Of a DNA stretch of 64,000 nt, positions 31,719-43,297 are shown one piece after another. Numbering within the stretch: position 1 is the stretch's first letter; every line of letters begins with the position of its first letter. The notes under the pieces are model-generated. The model had not been told where the DNA came from. It saw nothing but the letters and a program-made list of their open reading frames with translations, and searched no databases. The translations under genes were made by a program, and so were the position numbers. The stretch is from JAFMJV01 sp034436555. Lineage in GTDB: Bacteria; Chloroflexota; Limnocylindria; Limnocylindrales; CSP1-4. The stretch is from positions 1 to 64,000 of the forward strand of contig DAOTUU010000014.1 in the NCBI GenBank assembly GCA_034436555.1, given 5' to 3'.

Positions 31719-32600
31719 CTAGTCGGCCCACCGGTGGACCCGGCCGATGAGGCCCGGTGCCGCGAGCCGCGCCGCCAGCGCCTGGAACGGCGCCCGCGGC
31801 ACGCCCCGCCAGCGCAGCGCCTCGGGGCCGTCCACGCCGAGGGGCGCATCCAGCCGCAGCGTGGCGAGCTCCCGGAACAGCAGCGCGTCCCGGCGCCCAT
31901 CGCGCAGCGCCGCCGCGAGGTTCGCGGCACCGCGGACGCGCACGTCCCACCGGGAGACCGAGTCGGGGATGTCCTCGAGGTGCGGATAGCGCCGCAGCAC
32001 CGTCGCCGCCGACACCGCCCCCCAGCCGGGCAGGCCCGGGTAGCCGTCGGCGCTGTCGCCCACCAGCGCCAGCCAGTCCGGCATGGATGCCGGATCCACG
32101 CCGAACCTGGCGCGCACGCCGTCCGCGTCCAGGAACGTCCGCCTGCGCCGGTCATAGCACACGACCCGGCCATCCTCCCGGACGCACTGGGCCATGTCCT
32201 TGTCCGGCGACAGGATCACGACCCGCTCCACGTCCGGGTGCTCCGCCCAGCGCGCCGCCGCGGCGCCCAGCGCGTCGTCGGCCTCGAACTCGACCATCGC
32301 CCAGAGCGTGAGGCCCAGCGCCCCGATCGCCGCCTCGACGAGCGGGAACTGGGCGAGCAGCTCGGGGGGCATGCCCGCCTCCGTCTTGTAGCCCGGGTAC
32401 GCCTCGTTGCGCCAGGAGCGGATCTGGTGGTCCGTGGCGCAGCCGAGATGCGTCACGCCGTCCTCGCGCAGCAGCGCCAGGATGCTCTCCACGACGCCCA
32501 GCGTCGCGCCCACCGGCGCGCCATCGGCTGCCGCATGCGGCGGCCGCCCGAAGTGGGCGCGGAACAGCTCGTACGTGGCGTCGAGCAGGTGGATCTGCAC
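31719..32600 (-). CDS. 5'-3' exonuclease / flap-endonuclease-like protein
   Basis: This 293-residue protein resembles the 5'-nuclease domain of DNA polymerase I. The acidic clusters are in place: HLLDATYELFRAHFG, EFEADDALGAAAARWA, VVILSPDKDMAQCV and PDWLALVGDSADGYPGLPGWGAVSAATVL, the last a helix-hairpin-helix DNA-binding turn. It should remove 5' flaps or RNA primers with two metal ions. It is a stand-alone protein without a polymerase domain. The polyphosphate glucokinase gene ends 25 bp upstream on the same strand. Confidence 0.87.
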   Translation of the reverse strand: MQIHLLDATYELFRAHFGRPPHAAADGAPVGATLGVVESILALLREDGVTHLGCATDHQIRSWRNEAYPGYKTEAGMPPELLAQFPLVEAAIGALGLTLWAMVEFEADDALGAAAARWAEHPDVERVVILSPDKDMAQCVREDGRVVCYDRRRRTFLDADGVRARFGVDPASMPDWLALVGDSADGYPGLPGWGAVSAATVLRRYPHLEDIPDSVSRWDVRVRGAANLAAALRDGRRDALLFRELATLRLDAPLGVDGPEALRWRGVPRAPFQALAARLAAPGLIGRVHRWAD

Positions 32601-32625
32601 GCCCGGACTGCCTGCCGCGCCGATG

Positions 32626-33519
32626 CTACGCGCCGAGCGCGTCGGCCTGCGCCTGCGTCAGCGCCGTCTGCCGCACCGCGTGCTGCGCGGCGGCCGCGGC
32701 GTAGGCCGCCCCGATGATCCCGGACGTGTTGAGGTACCGCGCGAGCACCACCGGGGCGGTGGTCCTCGACCAGCGACCCCACTTGTCCCACTCCTTGCTC
32801 ACGCCGCCGCCGTAGATGAGCAGATCCGGCGAGAAGTACAGCTCCACGCGGGAGATGTACTCGTTGAATGCGCGGGTCCAGCGCTTCCAGCCCAGCTTGC
32901 GGCGCTCCCGGGCGGCCCCGGACACGAGCCACTCCGCGATTCGGCCGTGCATCTCGAGATGCCCGAACTCCGTGTTGGGGACGAGGCGGCCGTCCAGGAA
33001 CAGGGCGCTGCCGATGCCCGTGCCGATGGTCAGCAGCAGGACCGTGCCGGGTCGCCCTCGCCCGGACCCGAACGCGACCTCCGCGAGCCCCGCCGCGTCC
33101 GCGTCGTTGATGATCCAGGTGGGCAGACCCAGCAGCTCGCCGATGCGCTCCTGCGCGGGCCAGCCCACCCAGGCCGCGTCGATGTTCGCGGCGGTCGTCA
33201 GGCGGCCGTCCTTGACCACTCCCGGAAGCCCGCAGCCGACCGGCAGGTCCGGGGGCACGTCCCGGCCCTCCAGCGCCCGGCCCACGACCGACCGGATGGC
33301 CTGCGCGACGGCCTCGGGCGTGGAGGGCTGCGGCGTCTTCTCCCGCACGCGCGGCGACACGAGCTCCGCGGTCGCCACGTCCACGAGCGCGGCCTTCACG
33401 CCCGTGCCGCCGACATCGATGCCCAGGGCGAGGCCGGAGAGGTGCGTCGTGCGGGCGTCGGGGATGTACGGATCGCCATCGTCGGCGACGGGCGGGGGGG
33501 TGAGCGCATCCGATGGCAT
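32626..33519 (-). CDS. ppgK: Polyphosphate glucokinase (ROK family)
   Basis: This 297-residue ROK-family sugar kinase has the polyphosphate-glucokinase pattern: ALGIDVGGTGVKAALVD, GVVKDGRLTTAANIDAAWVG, INDADAAGLAEVAFGSGRGRPG, LLTIGTGIGSALFLDG, and FGHLEMHG with the catalytic region. LYFSPDLLIYGGGVSKEWDKW closes the sugar-binding part. Polyphosphate or ATP donates phosphate to glucose. ATG 33519 lies 7 nt after TATCCT on the minus strand, a leaderless start. It starts the unit that continues with the nuclease. Confidence 0.9.
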   Translation of the reverse strand: MPSDALTPPPVADDGDPYIPDARTTHLSGLALGIDVGGTGVKAALVDVATAELVSPRVREKTPQPSTPEAVAQAIRSVVGRALEGRDVPPDLPVGCGLPGVVKDGRLTTAANIDAAWVGWPAQERIGELLGLPTWIINDADAAGLAEVAFGSGRGRPGTVLLLTIGTGIGSALFLDGRLVPNTEFGHLEMHGRIAEWLVSGAARERRKLGWKRWTRAFNEYISRVELYFSPDLLIYGGGVSKEWDKWGRWSRTTAPVVLARYLNTSGIIGAAYAAAAAQHAVRQTALTQAQADALGA

Positions 33520-33616
33520 GCCTCGGAGGATACGCCGCGCGCGGTCTCCCGACCGCGCGCGTCCACGCGGCCGCCCGCCGCGGATGCCCTGCGACGACTC
33601 GCGGTAGCGTTGCCGC

Positions 33617-34636
33617 GTGTCCGTCGTCCGCGCGCTCGCTGCCCTCGCGGGGGCCCTGCTGGCCTTCTCGATCGTCGGGCTGTGCGTGGTGCACCTGGTG
33701 TCCCCGCAGCGAGACGGACCGCTGGCGCTGAGCCAGATCCTCGCGCCTCACCTGTTCCTGCTGCTGGTGCCCTTCCTGGTGCTGGCGCTCACGCGCGGCG
33801 TGTCGGGACGGCTGCTGCGGCTCGGGCTGGTCGCGGCTGCGCTGACGTTCACCATCCGGTTCGTGCCGGGATGGATCCCGCTGTCGGGGTCCTCGCCGGC
33901 CGCGGCCGCCGGTGCCCACCGCCTGGGGGTCCTGACCTGGAACCTGGAGCTGGGCCAGCCGGACCCGGACGCCGTGGTGGCGCGGCTGCGCGCCTCCGAT
34001 GCGGCGGTCATCGGCCTCGTGGAGCTGACGCCCCATCACGCCCAGGCCATCGAGCGCGACGCCGTGCTCGCGGCGCGGTATCCGACGATGGATCTCCGGC
34101 CGATGGATGGGTCGCTGGGCATCGGGCTGCTGTCCACGCTGCCCTCCGTCGAGCCGCCCCGCCGAACGGGCGATCCGCCGGTGCTGGTCGGACGGCTGGA
34201 CGCGGGCGATGGCTCCACCCTCGCGGTGGTCGTGGCGCACCCTCTGCCGGGGACCATCGACCTGGCGGCCGGGGACCTCATCCCGGTCGACTACGACGCC
34301 ACGTCTCGGGACCGCCACCTGGACCAGGTCCGGGCGATCGTGGAGCCCATCCTCCACCGTGGCGAGCCGCTGCTGCTCATCGGCGACTTCAACGTGGTGG
34401 ACCGCGAGCCGGCCTTCGCGGCGCTGGCCGACGGCCTCGTCGACGCGCAGCGGGCGGTGGGCGCGGGGCCGGGTCACACCTGGCGGCCGGGCCATCTGGA
34501 ATGGCTGCCGTTCGGACTGCTGCGCATCGACTACTTGTTCAGCGGCAACGGGGTCACGCCCGTGTCGGTGGGCGTCGACTGCACCCCCATGGGCAGCGAC
34601 CACTGCATCCTCGCCGGGGTGATGGCGCTGCCCTGA
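33617..34636 (+). CDS. Membrane-anchored endonuclease/exonuclease/phosphatase protein
   Basis: This 339-residue protein has three N-terminal membrane helices (residues about 5-90) followed by an EEP-superfamily domain: VLTWNLELGQPDPDAVVARL, Glu in IGLVELTPHH, IGDFNVVDREPAFAALADG and IDYLFSGNG, SDHCILAG at the end. The Asn/Glu/Asp/His set of a metal-dependent phosphodiesterase is complete. The active domain is probably outside the membrane. GTG 33617 lies 6 nt after TAGCGT. The substrate (nucleic acid, lipid or sugar phosphate) is unknown. Confidence 0.83.
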   Translation: MSVVRALAALAGALLAFSIVGLCVVHLVSPQRDGPLALSQILAPHLFLLLVPFLVLALTRGVSGRLLRLGLVAAALTFTIRFVPGWIPLSGSSPAAAAGAHRLGVLTWNLELGQPDPDAVVARLRASDAAVIGLVELTPHHAQAIERDAVLAARYPTMDLRPMDGSLGIGLLSTLPSVEPPRRTGDPPVLVGRLDAGDGSTLAVVVAHPLPGTIDLAAGDLIPVDYDATSRDRHLDQVRAIVEPILHRGEPLLLIGDFNVVDREPAFAALADGLVDAQRAVGAGPGHTWRPGHLEWLPFGLLRIDYLFSGNGVTPVSVGVDCTPMGSDHCILAGVMALP

Positions 34637-34694
34637 GCGCCGTCCGGTTCCGCGCCGCGCGGCGCCGAGGCGCGTCGCGCGCGTGGACCGGCGT

Positions 34695-34735
34695 GTGAAC
34701 CGGTTCACGCCCGTGCGGGGGCGGACGCGTACCAT
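34695..34735 (+). promoter_or_regulatory. aceE promoter with palindromic operator
   Basis: The 14-bp perfect palindrome GTGAACCGGTTCAC (34695-34708), with the central CG typical of LacI-family operators, lies 22 bp upstream of a TACCAT -10-like hexamer (34730-34735). The aceE ATG is 9 nt after the hexamer. A regulator bound there would overlap the -35 region. No LacI-family gene is seen in this window, so the regulator is encoded elsewhere. Confidence 0.55.
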
Positions 34736-34744
34736 ACGCACGAC

Positions 34745-37450
<2,706 letters not shown>

Positions 37451-37461
37451 TCGCGCGTCGG

Positions 37462-37593
37462 CGGTGAGCGCGCATCGACGGCGATCGCCGGTGAGCGCGC
37501 ATCGACGGCGATCTCCGGTGCGCCCACGCGGCGAGTGCGCTCCGCCCCCCGGCGGCGGCGCGTCTCCCGGCGAGAGTGCTCCGCCCCCCGGCG
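37462..37593. repeat. Two tandem repeat families after aceE
   Basis: CGGTGAGCGCGCATCGACGG (part of a 25-bp unit) occurs at 37462 and 37489, a 27-bp period, with a degenerate third start. A different unit, ending CTCCGCCCCCCGGCG, occurs at 37531-37554 and 37570-37593. Both lie in the 195-bp gap between aceE and the MFS gene and are not coding. Confidence 0.7.
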
Positions 37594-37645
37594 AGGATGA
37601 CCCATCCGCGGCTTGCCGCGCGCCGGCCCCAGGTCGTGGCGGCCC

Positions 37646-38821
37646 GTGATCCGGCTCGCGTTCGCCCAGGGGTTCGCGCAGGTCGGCTTCCACGCCTGGA
37701 TCGCCACGCTGCCCGTCGCCATGGCGATGGGGGGTCGCTCCGACGGGGAGATCGGCGCGGTCGTGGGCGCGGCCGCGGTGTTCAACCTGGTGACCGCGCT
37801 GTTCTCCGGCGGACTGGTGGACCGGTTCGGAGGACGGGCGGTGTACCTCGTGGGCATCGGCTGCTACCTGGGTGCCGCCGCTCCTGTGGCGCTCGGCATG
37901 GTGACCGCCGACAGCCCGTTCCTGCTGCTCATCGGGATGCGCTTCCTCCAGGGCTGCGGTCTGTCGGCGGTGATGCCGTCGGTGATGACGCTGCTGCCGG
38001 GCACGGTCAGCCGGCAGCGCCTGCCGACCGCGGTGGGCGTGGTCGGCATCGCGGGCAACATCTCGCTCGCGCTCACGCCGGCGGTGATGCTGTGGGTCAT
38101 GGAGCTGGCCGGCCTCGCAGCCGTGGGGCTCGCGGTGTGCGTGGTGGTCTCGCTGGGCGCCGTGCTCATCTGGCCGGTGCGCGACCCGCTCCGTGCGGCG
38201 CGGCCCGTCCCGGCGGGCCGGCTGCTGCGCACGGCCTGGAAGCCGGAGTGGCTGCGGCCGCTCGTCGTGACCACGCTCGTGATCGTCAACTGGGGCGTGA
38301 TCACGGGCTATCTGCCGCAGCGCGCGGAGTCCGCCGGCGCGGACATCGGCCTGTTCTTCACGATGGACGCCCTGGCGCTCACGGTGCTGCGCATCCCCGC
38401 CGGGTGGCTGGCGGGCCGCGTGAGTCCCGTGCCGCTGCTGCTCGTGGGATGCCTGGCCACCGCCGCGTCCATCGCGGTGCTGTTGCTGCCCGCATCGACG
38501 GCGGTGCTCGTCGCGAGCGGCCTGGGCACGGGCGCCGGCTCTGCGCTCGTGTTCCCCGTGCTCAACCTGGAGATGAACGAGCGGTCGGAGCCATCGAATC
38601 GCGGATCCGCGTTCGGGTTGTACTCCGTGTCGTTCGGGGCGGGTGTCGCGATCGGAAGCCTCGGTCTGGCCCCGTTCTTCAGCACCATCGGCTGGGAGGT
38701 GGCACTGGGGATCGGCATCGCCGCGGCCGTGCTGGCGGGGATCGTGGCGGTGCTCGACCCGCTGATGCACCATCCGCCCATCGGACGCGTCGCACCGCCG
38801 TCCGCGGCCGTGGACGGCTGA
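37646..38821 (+). CDS. Major facilitator superfamily transporter
   Basis: This protein of about 391 residues has twelve hydrophobic helices in two bundles. MFS marks are the loop 2-3 region GGLVDRFGGRAVYLVGIG and the RFLQGCGLSAVMPSVMTLLPGTV segment; IPAGWLAGRVSP is the corresponding loop in the second half. The substrate is undetermined; the set-back toward small-molecule efflux or sugar uptake cannot be decided. GTG 37646 (VIRLAFAQGFAQVGFH) is chosen; a TTG at 37613 would add 11 residues. Confidence 0.85.
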   Translation: MIRLAFAQGFAQVGFHAWIATLPVAMAMGGRSDGEIGAVVGAAAVFNLVTALFSGGLVDRFGGRAVYLVGIGCYLGAAAPVALGMVTADSPFLLLIGMRFLQGCGLSAVMPSVMTLLPGTVSRQRLPTAVGVVGIAGNISLALTPAVMLWVMELAGLAAVGLAVCVVVSLGAVLIWPVRDPLRAARPVPAGRLLRTAWKPEWLRPLVVTTLVIVNWGVITGYLPQRAESAGADIGLFFTMDALALTVLRIPAGWLAGRVSPVPLLLVGCLATAASIAVLLLPASTAVLVASGLGTGAGSALVFPVLNLEMNERSEPSNRGSAFGLYSVSFGAGVAIGSLGLAPFFSTIGWEVALGIGIAAAVLAGIVAVLDPLMHHPPIGRVAPPSAAVDG

Positions 38822-39310
38822 GCTGAGGCGGACGGCGGGCCCGACCGGCGCCCCCGCACTCCGGGCCGGGATCGGCGCCCCGGGCGTCGGCGGCGGGGTG
38901 GAGCCGGAGCGGGACGGGGCTCGGCCCGCCGAGCATCGGGCGCCCGGCCGCCGAGCATCGGGCGCCCGGCTGCCGAGCATCGGGCGCCCGGCTGCCGGGC
39001 ATCGGGCGCCCGGCCGCCGAGCGGACACGACCGACATGCCCCGGGCCGGCGCGTCCGATCCGGGTCGCTCATCGGCCCGCATCGGACCGGGCGTGTCCGG
39101 ATGGGCCCCTCATCGGCCCGGATCGGACCGGGCGTGTCCGGATGGGCCCCTCATCGGCCCGGATCGGACCGGGCGTGTCCGGATGGGCCTGTCAGCGGCC
39201 CGGTCCGACGGGATCGGGTCCGGACGCGTCGGTCATGGCCGCTGGGCGGACACCGCGGCGCGACTCCGGGGCGGGCCGGACCCGGCGCGCGGGCCGGACC
39301 CGGCGGACGG
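38822..39310. repeat. Dispersed repeat element, copy 1
   Basis: This GC-rich non-coding block directly follows the MFS stop. It contains four tandem 22-bp units (GAGCATCGGGCGCCCGGC from 38931, 38953, 38975 and 38997), then a unique core (CGGACACGACCGACAT at 39022), then 41-bp units marked by CTCATCGGCCCG at 39068, 39109 and 39150 with a degenerate fourth near 39191, then TCATGGCCGCTGGGCGGACACC (from 39233) to about 39310. A second copy lies at 49299-49573 with the same order. Inverted repeats such as CCGGA..TCCGG suggest structured DNA or RNA. Confidence 0.8.
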
Positions 39311-39464
39311 CCGTTCTGTTCACAGCCTCTGACGCCCCGGCGCCATCGACCGCCCGCGGACGATGAGGGCCATGATGGGATCCAGCGGCGTGCGCGACCA
39401 TTGGAGGGACAGGGCGGGCCACCGCCGCATCGACCGCCAGATCATCGACCGTCAGGAGCACGCC

Positions 39465-40688
39465 ATGACCCGATCCGCCATCCGTCGTGCCGCCGTCGCG
39501 CTCGTGGCGGCGCTCCTTCCGGCCGCCCTGGCTATCCCCGGCGCGGCGCAGTCTCCCGGTCCGGCATCGCCATCCGCCCCGGCGCTGCCCATGGACCTCG
39601 ACGCGATCGCCCTCGCCCTGGAGCCGTTCGCAGAGGGCCTGGACAGCCCGGTGCTCGTCATCGGCGACCGATCGGGGACCGGATCCCTGTTGGCGGTCGA
39701 GCAGGTCGGGCGCGTCCGGGCCATCGCGCCCGACGGCACCCTGGAGCGCCGGCCCGTGCTGGACATCTCGGACCTTGTCATCGCCGATGGCGAGCAGGGC
39801 CTCCTGGGCCTCGCGCTCCATCCGGACTTTCCCGTCGACGGACGGCTGTTCGTGGACTACACCCGGCGCAAGGACGGGGCCACGGTCATCGCCGAGTTCA
39901 AGGTCGGCCCCGACGGACGGGCCGACCCGGACACGCGACGGACCCTGCTCACGATCGCGCAGCCGGCGTCCAACCACAACGGCGGCGGCATCGGGTTCGA
40001 CGCGGATGGGATGCTGCTCATCGGCATGGGTGACGGCGGCGGTGGCGGCGACCCCGACGGCAACGGCCAGGACCCCGAGTCCCTCCTCGGCAAGATGCTG
40101 CGCATCGACGTCGACGGAGCCGAGCCGTACGCGATTCCCGAGGACAACCCGTTCGCGGGCGGTGCGAGCCCGGCGCCGGAGATCTGGGCGTCCGGCCTTC
40201 GCAACCCGTGGCGCTGGTCGGTGGACCGGGCCACCGGCGACCTCTGGATCGGGGACGTGGGCCAGGGCGAGTGGGAGGAGATCGACGTCATCCCCGCGGC
40301 CCAGGGCGGTGCGAACCTGGGCTGGAACATCATGGAGGGAGACGCCTGCTTCGAGGCTCGTTCGTGTGACCGGGACGGCCTCACCCTGCCGGTCGCCACG
40401 ATCTCACACGGTGACGGCGCCTGCTCCGTGATCGGCGGCCATGTCTATCGCGGCGAGGCGATCCCGGAACTGGTGGGCGCCTATCTGGCCACGGACCTGT
40501 GCGTCGGCACCCTGTGGGTCCTGGACGCCGCCGCAGCGCTGACCGCAGGCACGGCCGAGCTGGTGGCCGTGGGCCAGGGGAGTGCCCAGATGGTCAGCTT
40601 CGGCGAGGGGGACGACCGCGAGCTGTACGTCGTGGATCACGGCGGCCAGGTCCTGCGGGTGGTCCGGGACGGTGCGACCGCTGACTGA
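39465..40688 (+). CDS. Secreted PQQ/sorbosone-dehydrogenase-like beta-propeller
   Basis: This 407-residue protein has a signal peptide (AALLPAALAIPGAAQ) and a six-bladed glucose/sorbosone-dehydrogenase propeller. Propeller marks are FAEGLDSPVLVIGDRSGTGSL, GLLGLALHPDFP, SNHNGGGIGFDADGMLLIGMGDGG (metal and cofactor region), GLRNPWRWSVDRATGDLWIGDVG and the C-terminal SFGEGDDRELYVVDHGG. The usual role is PQQ-linked sugar oxidation at the cell surface. It lacks the long Pro/Ser linker of its two paralogues. AGGAG lies 7 nt before ATG 39465. It is followed 43 bp downstream by a further paralogue. Confidence 0.88.
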   Translation: MTRSAIRRAAVALVAALLPAALAIPGAAQSPGPASPSAPALPMDLDAIALALEPFAEGLDSPVLVIGDRSGTGSLLAVEQVGRVRAIAPDGTLERRPVLDISDLVIADGEQGLLGLALHPDFPVDGRLFVDYTRRKDGATVIAEFKVGPDGRADPDTRRTLLTIAQPASNHNGGGIGFDADGMLLIGMGDGGGGGDPDGNGQDPESLLGKMLRIDVDGAEPYAIPEDNPFAGGASPAPEIWASGLRNPWRWSVDRATGDLWIGDVGQGEWEEIDVIPAAQGGANLGWNIMEGDACFEARSCDRDGLTLPVATISHGDGACSVIGGHVYRGEAIPELVGAYLATDLCVGTLWVLDAAAALTAGTAELVAVGQGSAQMVSFGEGDDRELYVVDHGGQVLRVVRDGATAD

Positions 40689-40731
40689 GGCGGCGGCACC
40701 CCAAACCGGGTTCCGGCCTACCATGCCCCTG

Positions 40732-42152
40732 ATGCGCACGATCACCTCCCTCGCGCTGGCGGCCCTGCTGGTCGTCGGTGCCGCCTCCGTCTCCGCGGAG
40801 GGTCCGTCCACCCAGCCCGCGGACGCCCAGGCGCTGCTCCAGGCGAGCCCGTCGCCGGTGCCGAGCCTCCTGTCCTTGGCGAGCCCGCCGGCCAGCGCGG
40901 TCCCCTCGGTCGACCCCTGCGCCAGCCCGCACCCGACGCTGAGCCCGGAGCCCGGGGCGTCGGTCGTGCCGGTCTCACCGGCGGCCTCGGTCGCACCCGC
41001 CAGTCCCTCTCCGTCGGTCGCCGCGGCGTCGATCGCCCCCGGCTCGCCAGCCCCCAGCGCGGTGCCGTCGTTCGACCCGTGCGCCTCGCCGGAGCCCACC
41101 GAGGGCCGCGAGGGGTTCGTGCCCGGCAGGGTCAAGGTCACCCTCGACAAGATCGCGGACGACCTCGACCTGCCCACGTACGTCACGGGCACCGGTGATG
41201 GGCGCCTGTTCGTGACGCTGCGCGAGGGCCAGGTCCTGATCCTGGACCCGGAGACCGGCCGGACCAAGCGGTTCCTGGACATCCGCGACCGCGTGGACAC
41301 GTTCGGGGAGCGTGGCCTGCATGCCATCGCGCTCGACCCGGGGTACGCCAGGAACGGCCGCTTCTACGTCCACTACAACAGCGCCGACGGCGACACGAAC
41401 ATCGTCCGGTTCACCGGCAAACCGGGCGACGGCCCGGTCAAGAAGAGCAGTGCCAAGACGATCCTCCGCCTGAACCAGCCGTACGAGAACCACAACGGCG
41501 GCTGGATCGGCTTCGGACCCGACAGGAAGCTGTACGTGGCTCTGGGCGACGGCGGCGGCAACGATCCGGGCGATCCCCTCGGCAACGGGCAGGACAAGGG
41601 CCAGCCGCTCGCCAAGATCCTGCGCGTGGACCCGCAGTCCCGCCGGTACTCCACCTACGCCTGGGGCCTGCGCAACCCGTGGCGCGCCTCCTTCGACCGA
41701 CAGACGGGTGACCTGTGGATCGGCGACGTCGGCCAGAAGGAGATCGAGGAGATCGACATCGTCAAGGCCGGCCGCGACAACCCGCCGAACTTCGGCTGGT
41801 CGGTCATGGAGGGCTCGCAGTGCCATCGGGGCAGGTGTGACCGATCGAAGTTCGTGCTGCCGGTGACGGAGTACCGCCACGGCGCGGATGGCTGCTCCGT
41901 CGTGGGCGGGTACGTCTACCGGGGCGAGGCCCAGCCGCTGCTCAAGGGCGCATACCTGTTCAGCGACTTCTGCTCCATGAAGATCTGGGCGGTCAAGGCA
42001 TCGGACGGCAAGCCCGGCGCGGACCTCAGGTGGGGGCCGCCGATGGGTCGACGGTGGTGAGCTTCGGCGAGGGCGATGACGGGGAGCTGTACCTCGTGTC
42101 GCTGGGCGGTGGCATCTACCACATCAAGGCGAAGGCCAAGGGCGCCGACTGA
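40732..42152 (+). CDS. Sorbosone-dehydrogenase-like protein with a frameshift
   Basis: This is a paralogue of the preceding gene with signal peptide, a 115-residue Pro/Ser/Ala linker with two DPCASP motifs, and the same propeller (SNHNGG-like NHNGGWIGFGPDRKLYVALGDGG; GLRNPWRASFDRQTGDLWIGDVG). The frame stops at 42060 after MGRRW. The conserved end VSFGEGDDGELYLV...IYHIKAKAKGAD continues in another frame to 42152. One missing G in the run at 42032-42036 restores continuity. This is either a real lesion or a sequencing error. ATG 40732 lies 7 nt after TACCAT. Confidence 0.75.
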
Positions 42153-42218
42153 CCCGACCGCGGCGTCGTCGGGGTGACGGATGGGTGTCCTTCGTGCGGA
42201 GGGTGTGCCGGTCGACCG

Positions 42219-43034
42219 TCAGGCGGACACGAGCCGGGGCAGTGCGCCTCTGATGCGTCCCCGATGGAACCGCAGCAGCCCATCGTCGAGAGCCGCTCGG
42301 ACCTGTGACGCGCCACCCCTGAACAGCGAGCCCGTCGCATCCAGGACGCACGTCCCCACCTCGTCGGGGGGCAGCGCATCGATCGTCTCGCTCGCCGCCT
42401 GCAGCATCGCGTGCCAGGCCTGTGAGAGCGCAGCCGCATCCGGGGCCGGTCCGGCGAAGGCCAGGGTCGCGACCTCATCCGCGGAGTACCGACCCGAGCG
42501 GGAGGCCCCTTCCAGGATCGCACCCGGTCCGAAGCCCGGGTCCTTCGCACTCGCGGCCCAGGCGAGCAGCCCCAGTGGCTGGAGCCGGCGATCTGCCGCG
42601 ATGACGTCGACCCAGTCGCGCACCTCCAGGCGTCCCACCAGCGCGAGGACCTTGTTCGTCGCCAGGTCGAACGGATGGAGCGTCAACCCGAAGTCCTCGT
42701 GCTCGACCAGGGGGAAGAACCGATAGGCGCTGTCGCGCGCCCATTCGATCCGGACGACCGCCCCGGCGTCACGGACCTCTGCCTCCACGAACAGCGGATG
42801 GGATCGGTGCACCCGCACATCGAGTCCATGCGCCTCGAGGACGGCGCGATCTGCTGTCCAGCTCGCCGCCAACGCCGCGTCGGTGTCATGGAACAGATCG
42901 ATGTCACGTGACACGCGCGTGGTCCCGAGCACCTCGTTGAGCGCCGCGGCGCCCGCGACGTAACTCTCCCCCGAGTCCAGGCGACCCTGGGCTAGGAGGC
43001 GACAGACGCGTCGCTGGAAGTCGGTGAGAGCCAT
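42219..43034 (-). CDS. AbiEii-type nucleotidyltransferase toxin
   Basis: This 271-residue protein has the nucleotidyltransferase AbiEii/AbiGii domain: GAAALNEVLGTTRVSRDIDLFHDTD, with the Gly-Ser-like loop and the DxD of the catalytic core, then FDLATNKVLALVGRLEVRDWVD, the conserved Lys-and-Asp region. Family members are GTP- or nucleotide-transferring toxins of type IV toxin-antitoxin and abortive-infection systems. It overlaps a 78-residue partner gene by 43 bp. A housekeeping nucleotidyltransferase role cannot be excluded, and no phage context is seen. Confidence 0.8.
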   Translation of the reverse strand: MALTDFQRRVCRLLAQGRLDSGESYVAGAAALNEVLGTTRVSRDIDLFHDTDAALAASWTADRAVLEAHGLDVRVHRSHPLFVEAEVRDAGAVVRIEWARDSAYRFFPLVEHEDFGLTLHPFDLATNKVLALVGRLEVRDWVDVIAADRRLQPLGLLAWAASAKDPGFGPGAILEGASRSGRYSADEVATLAFAGPAPDAAALSQAWHAMLQAASETIDALPPDEVGTCVLDATGSLFRGGASQVRAALDDGLLRFHRGRIRGALPRLVSA

Positions 43035-43228
43035 CGCCGCAGGGTCGCTGCTCGCTGATACGTGGCGCGATCGGCGTGTCGCTCGATCAGCCGGAGGATG
43101 CGCACGCGCTCGTCGACCGTGGTGGGACGGTAATCCGGGCGCAGGAACCAGAGACACGATGCGCGCACCTCCTCCACGAGCCGGTCCACCTCCTGCGCGA
43201 GCGTCGCCTCGTCCGGCTGCCCCTCCAT
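42992..43228 (-). CDS. Small partner of the AbiEii-type toxin
   Basis: This 78-residue basic and charged helical protein (MEGQPDEATLAQEVDRLVEEV; WFLRPDYRPTTVDERVRILRLIE) is not a recognised helix-turn-helix antitoxin. Its position, directly upstream and overlapping the toxin gene by 43 bp on the same strand, fits an antitoxin or accessory subunit. ATG 43228 lies 7 nt after a TATCAT hexamer, so this gene is probably first in a leaderless two-gene transcript. Function is inferred from context only. Confidence 0.6.
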   Translation of the reverse strand: MEGQPDEATLAQEVDRLVEEVRASCLWFLRPDYRPTTVDERVRILRLIERHADRATYQRAATLRRWLSPTSSDASVAS

Positions 43229-43297
43229 GCGCCAGATGATACGTCCCGCCGCTGCCGCATCCGCCCGCCGCTGCCGCATCCGCCCGCCGCGGGCGAC

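Noticed and set aside
39000..39072. Short minus-strand peptide CRSCPLGGRAPDARR shared by both repeat copies
   Set aside because: The peptide is conserved only because the DNA repeat is; no start signal or ribosome-binding site, and the frame differs in surrounding sequence.
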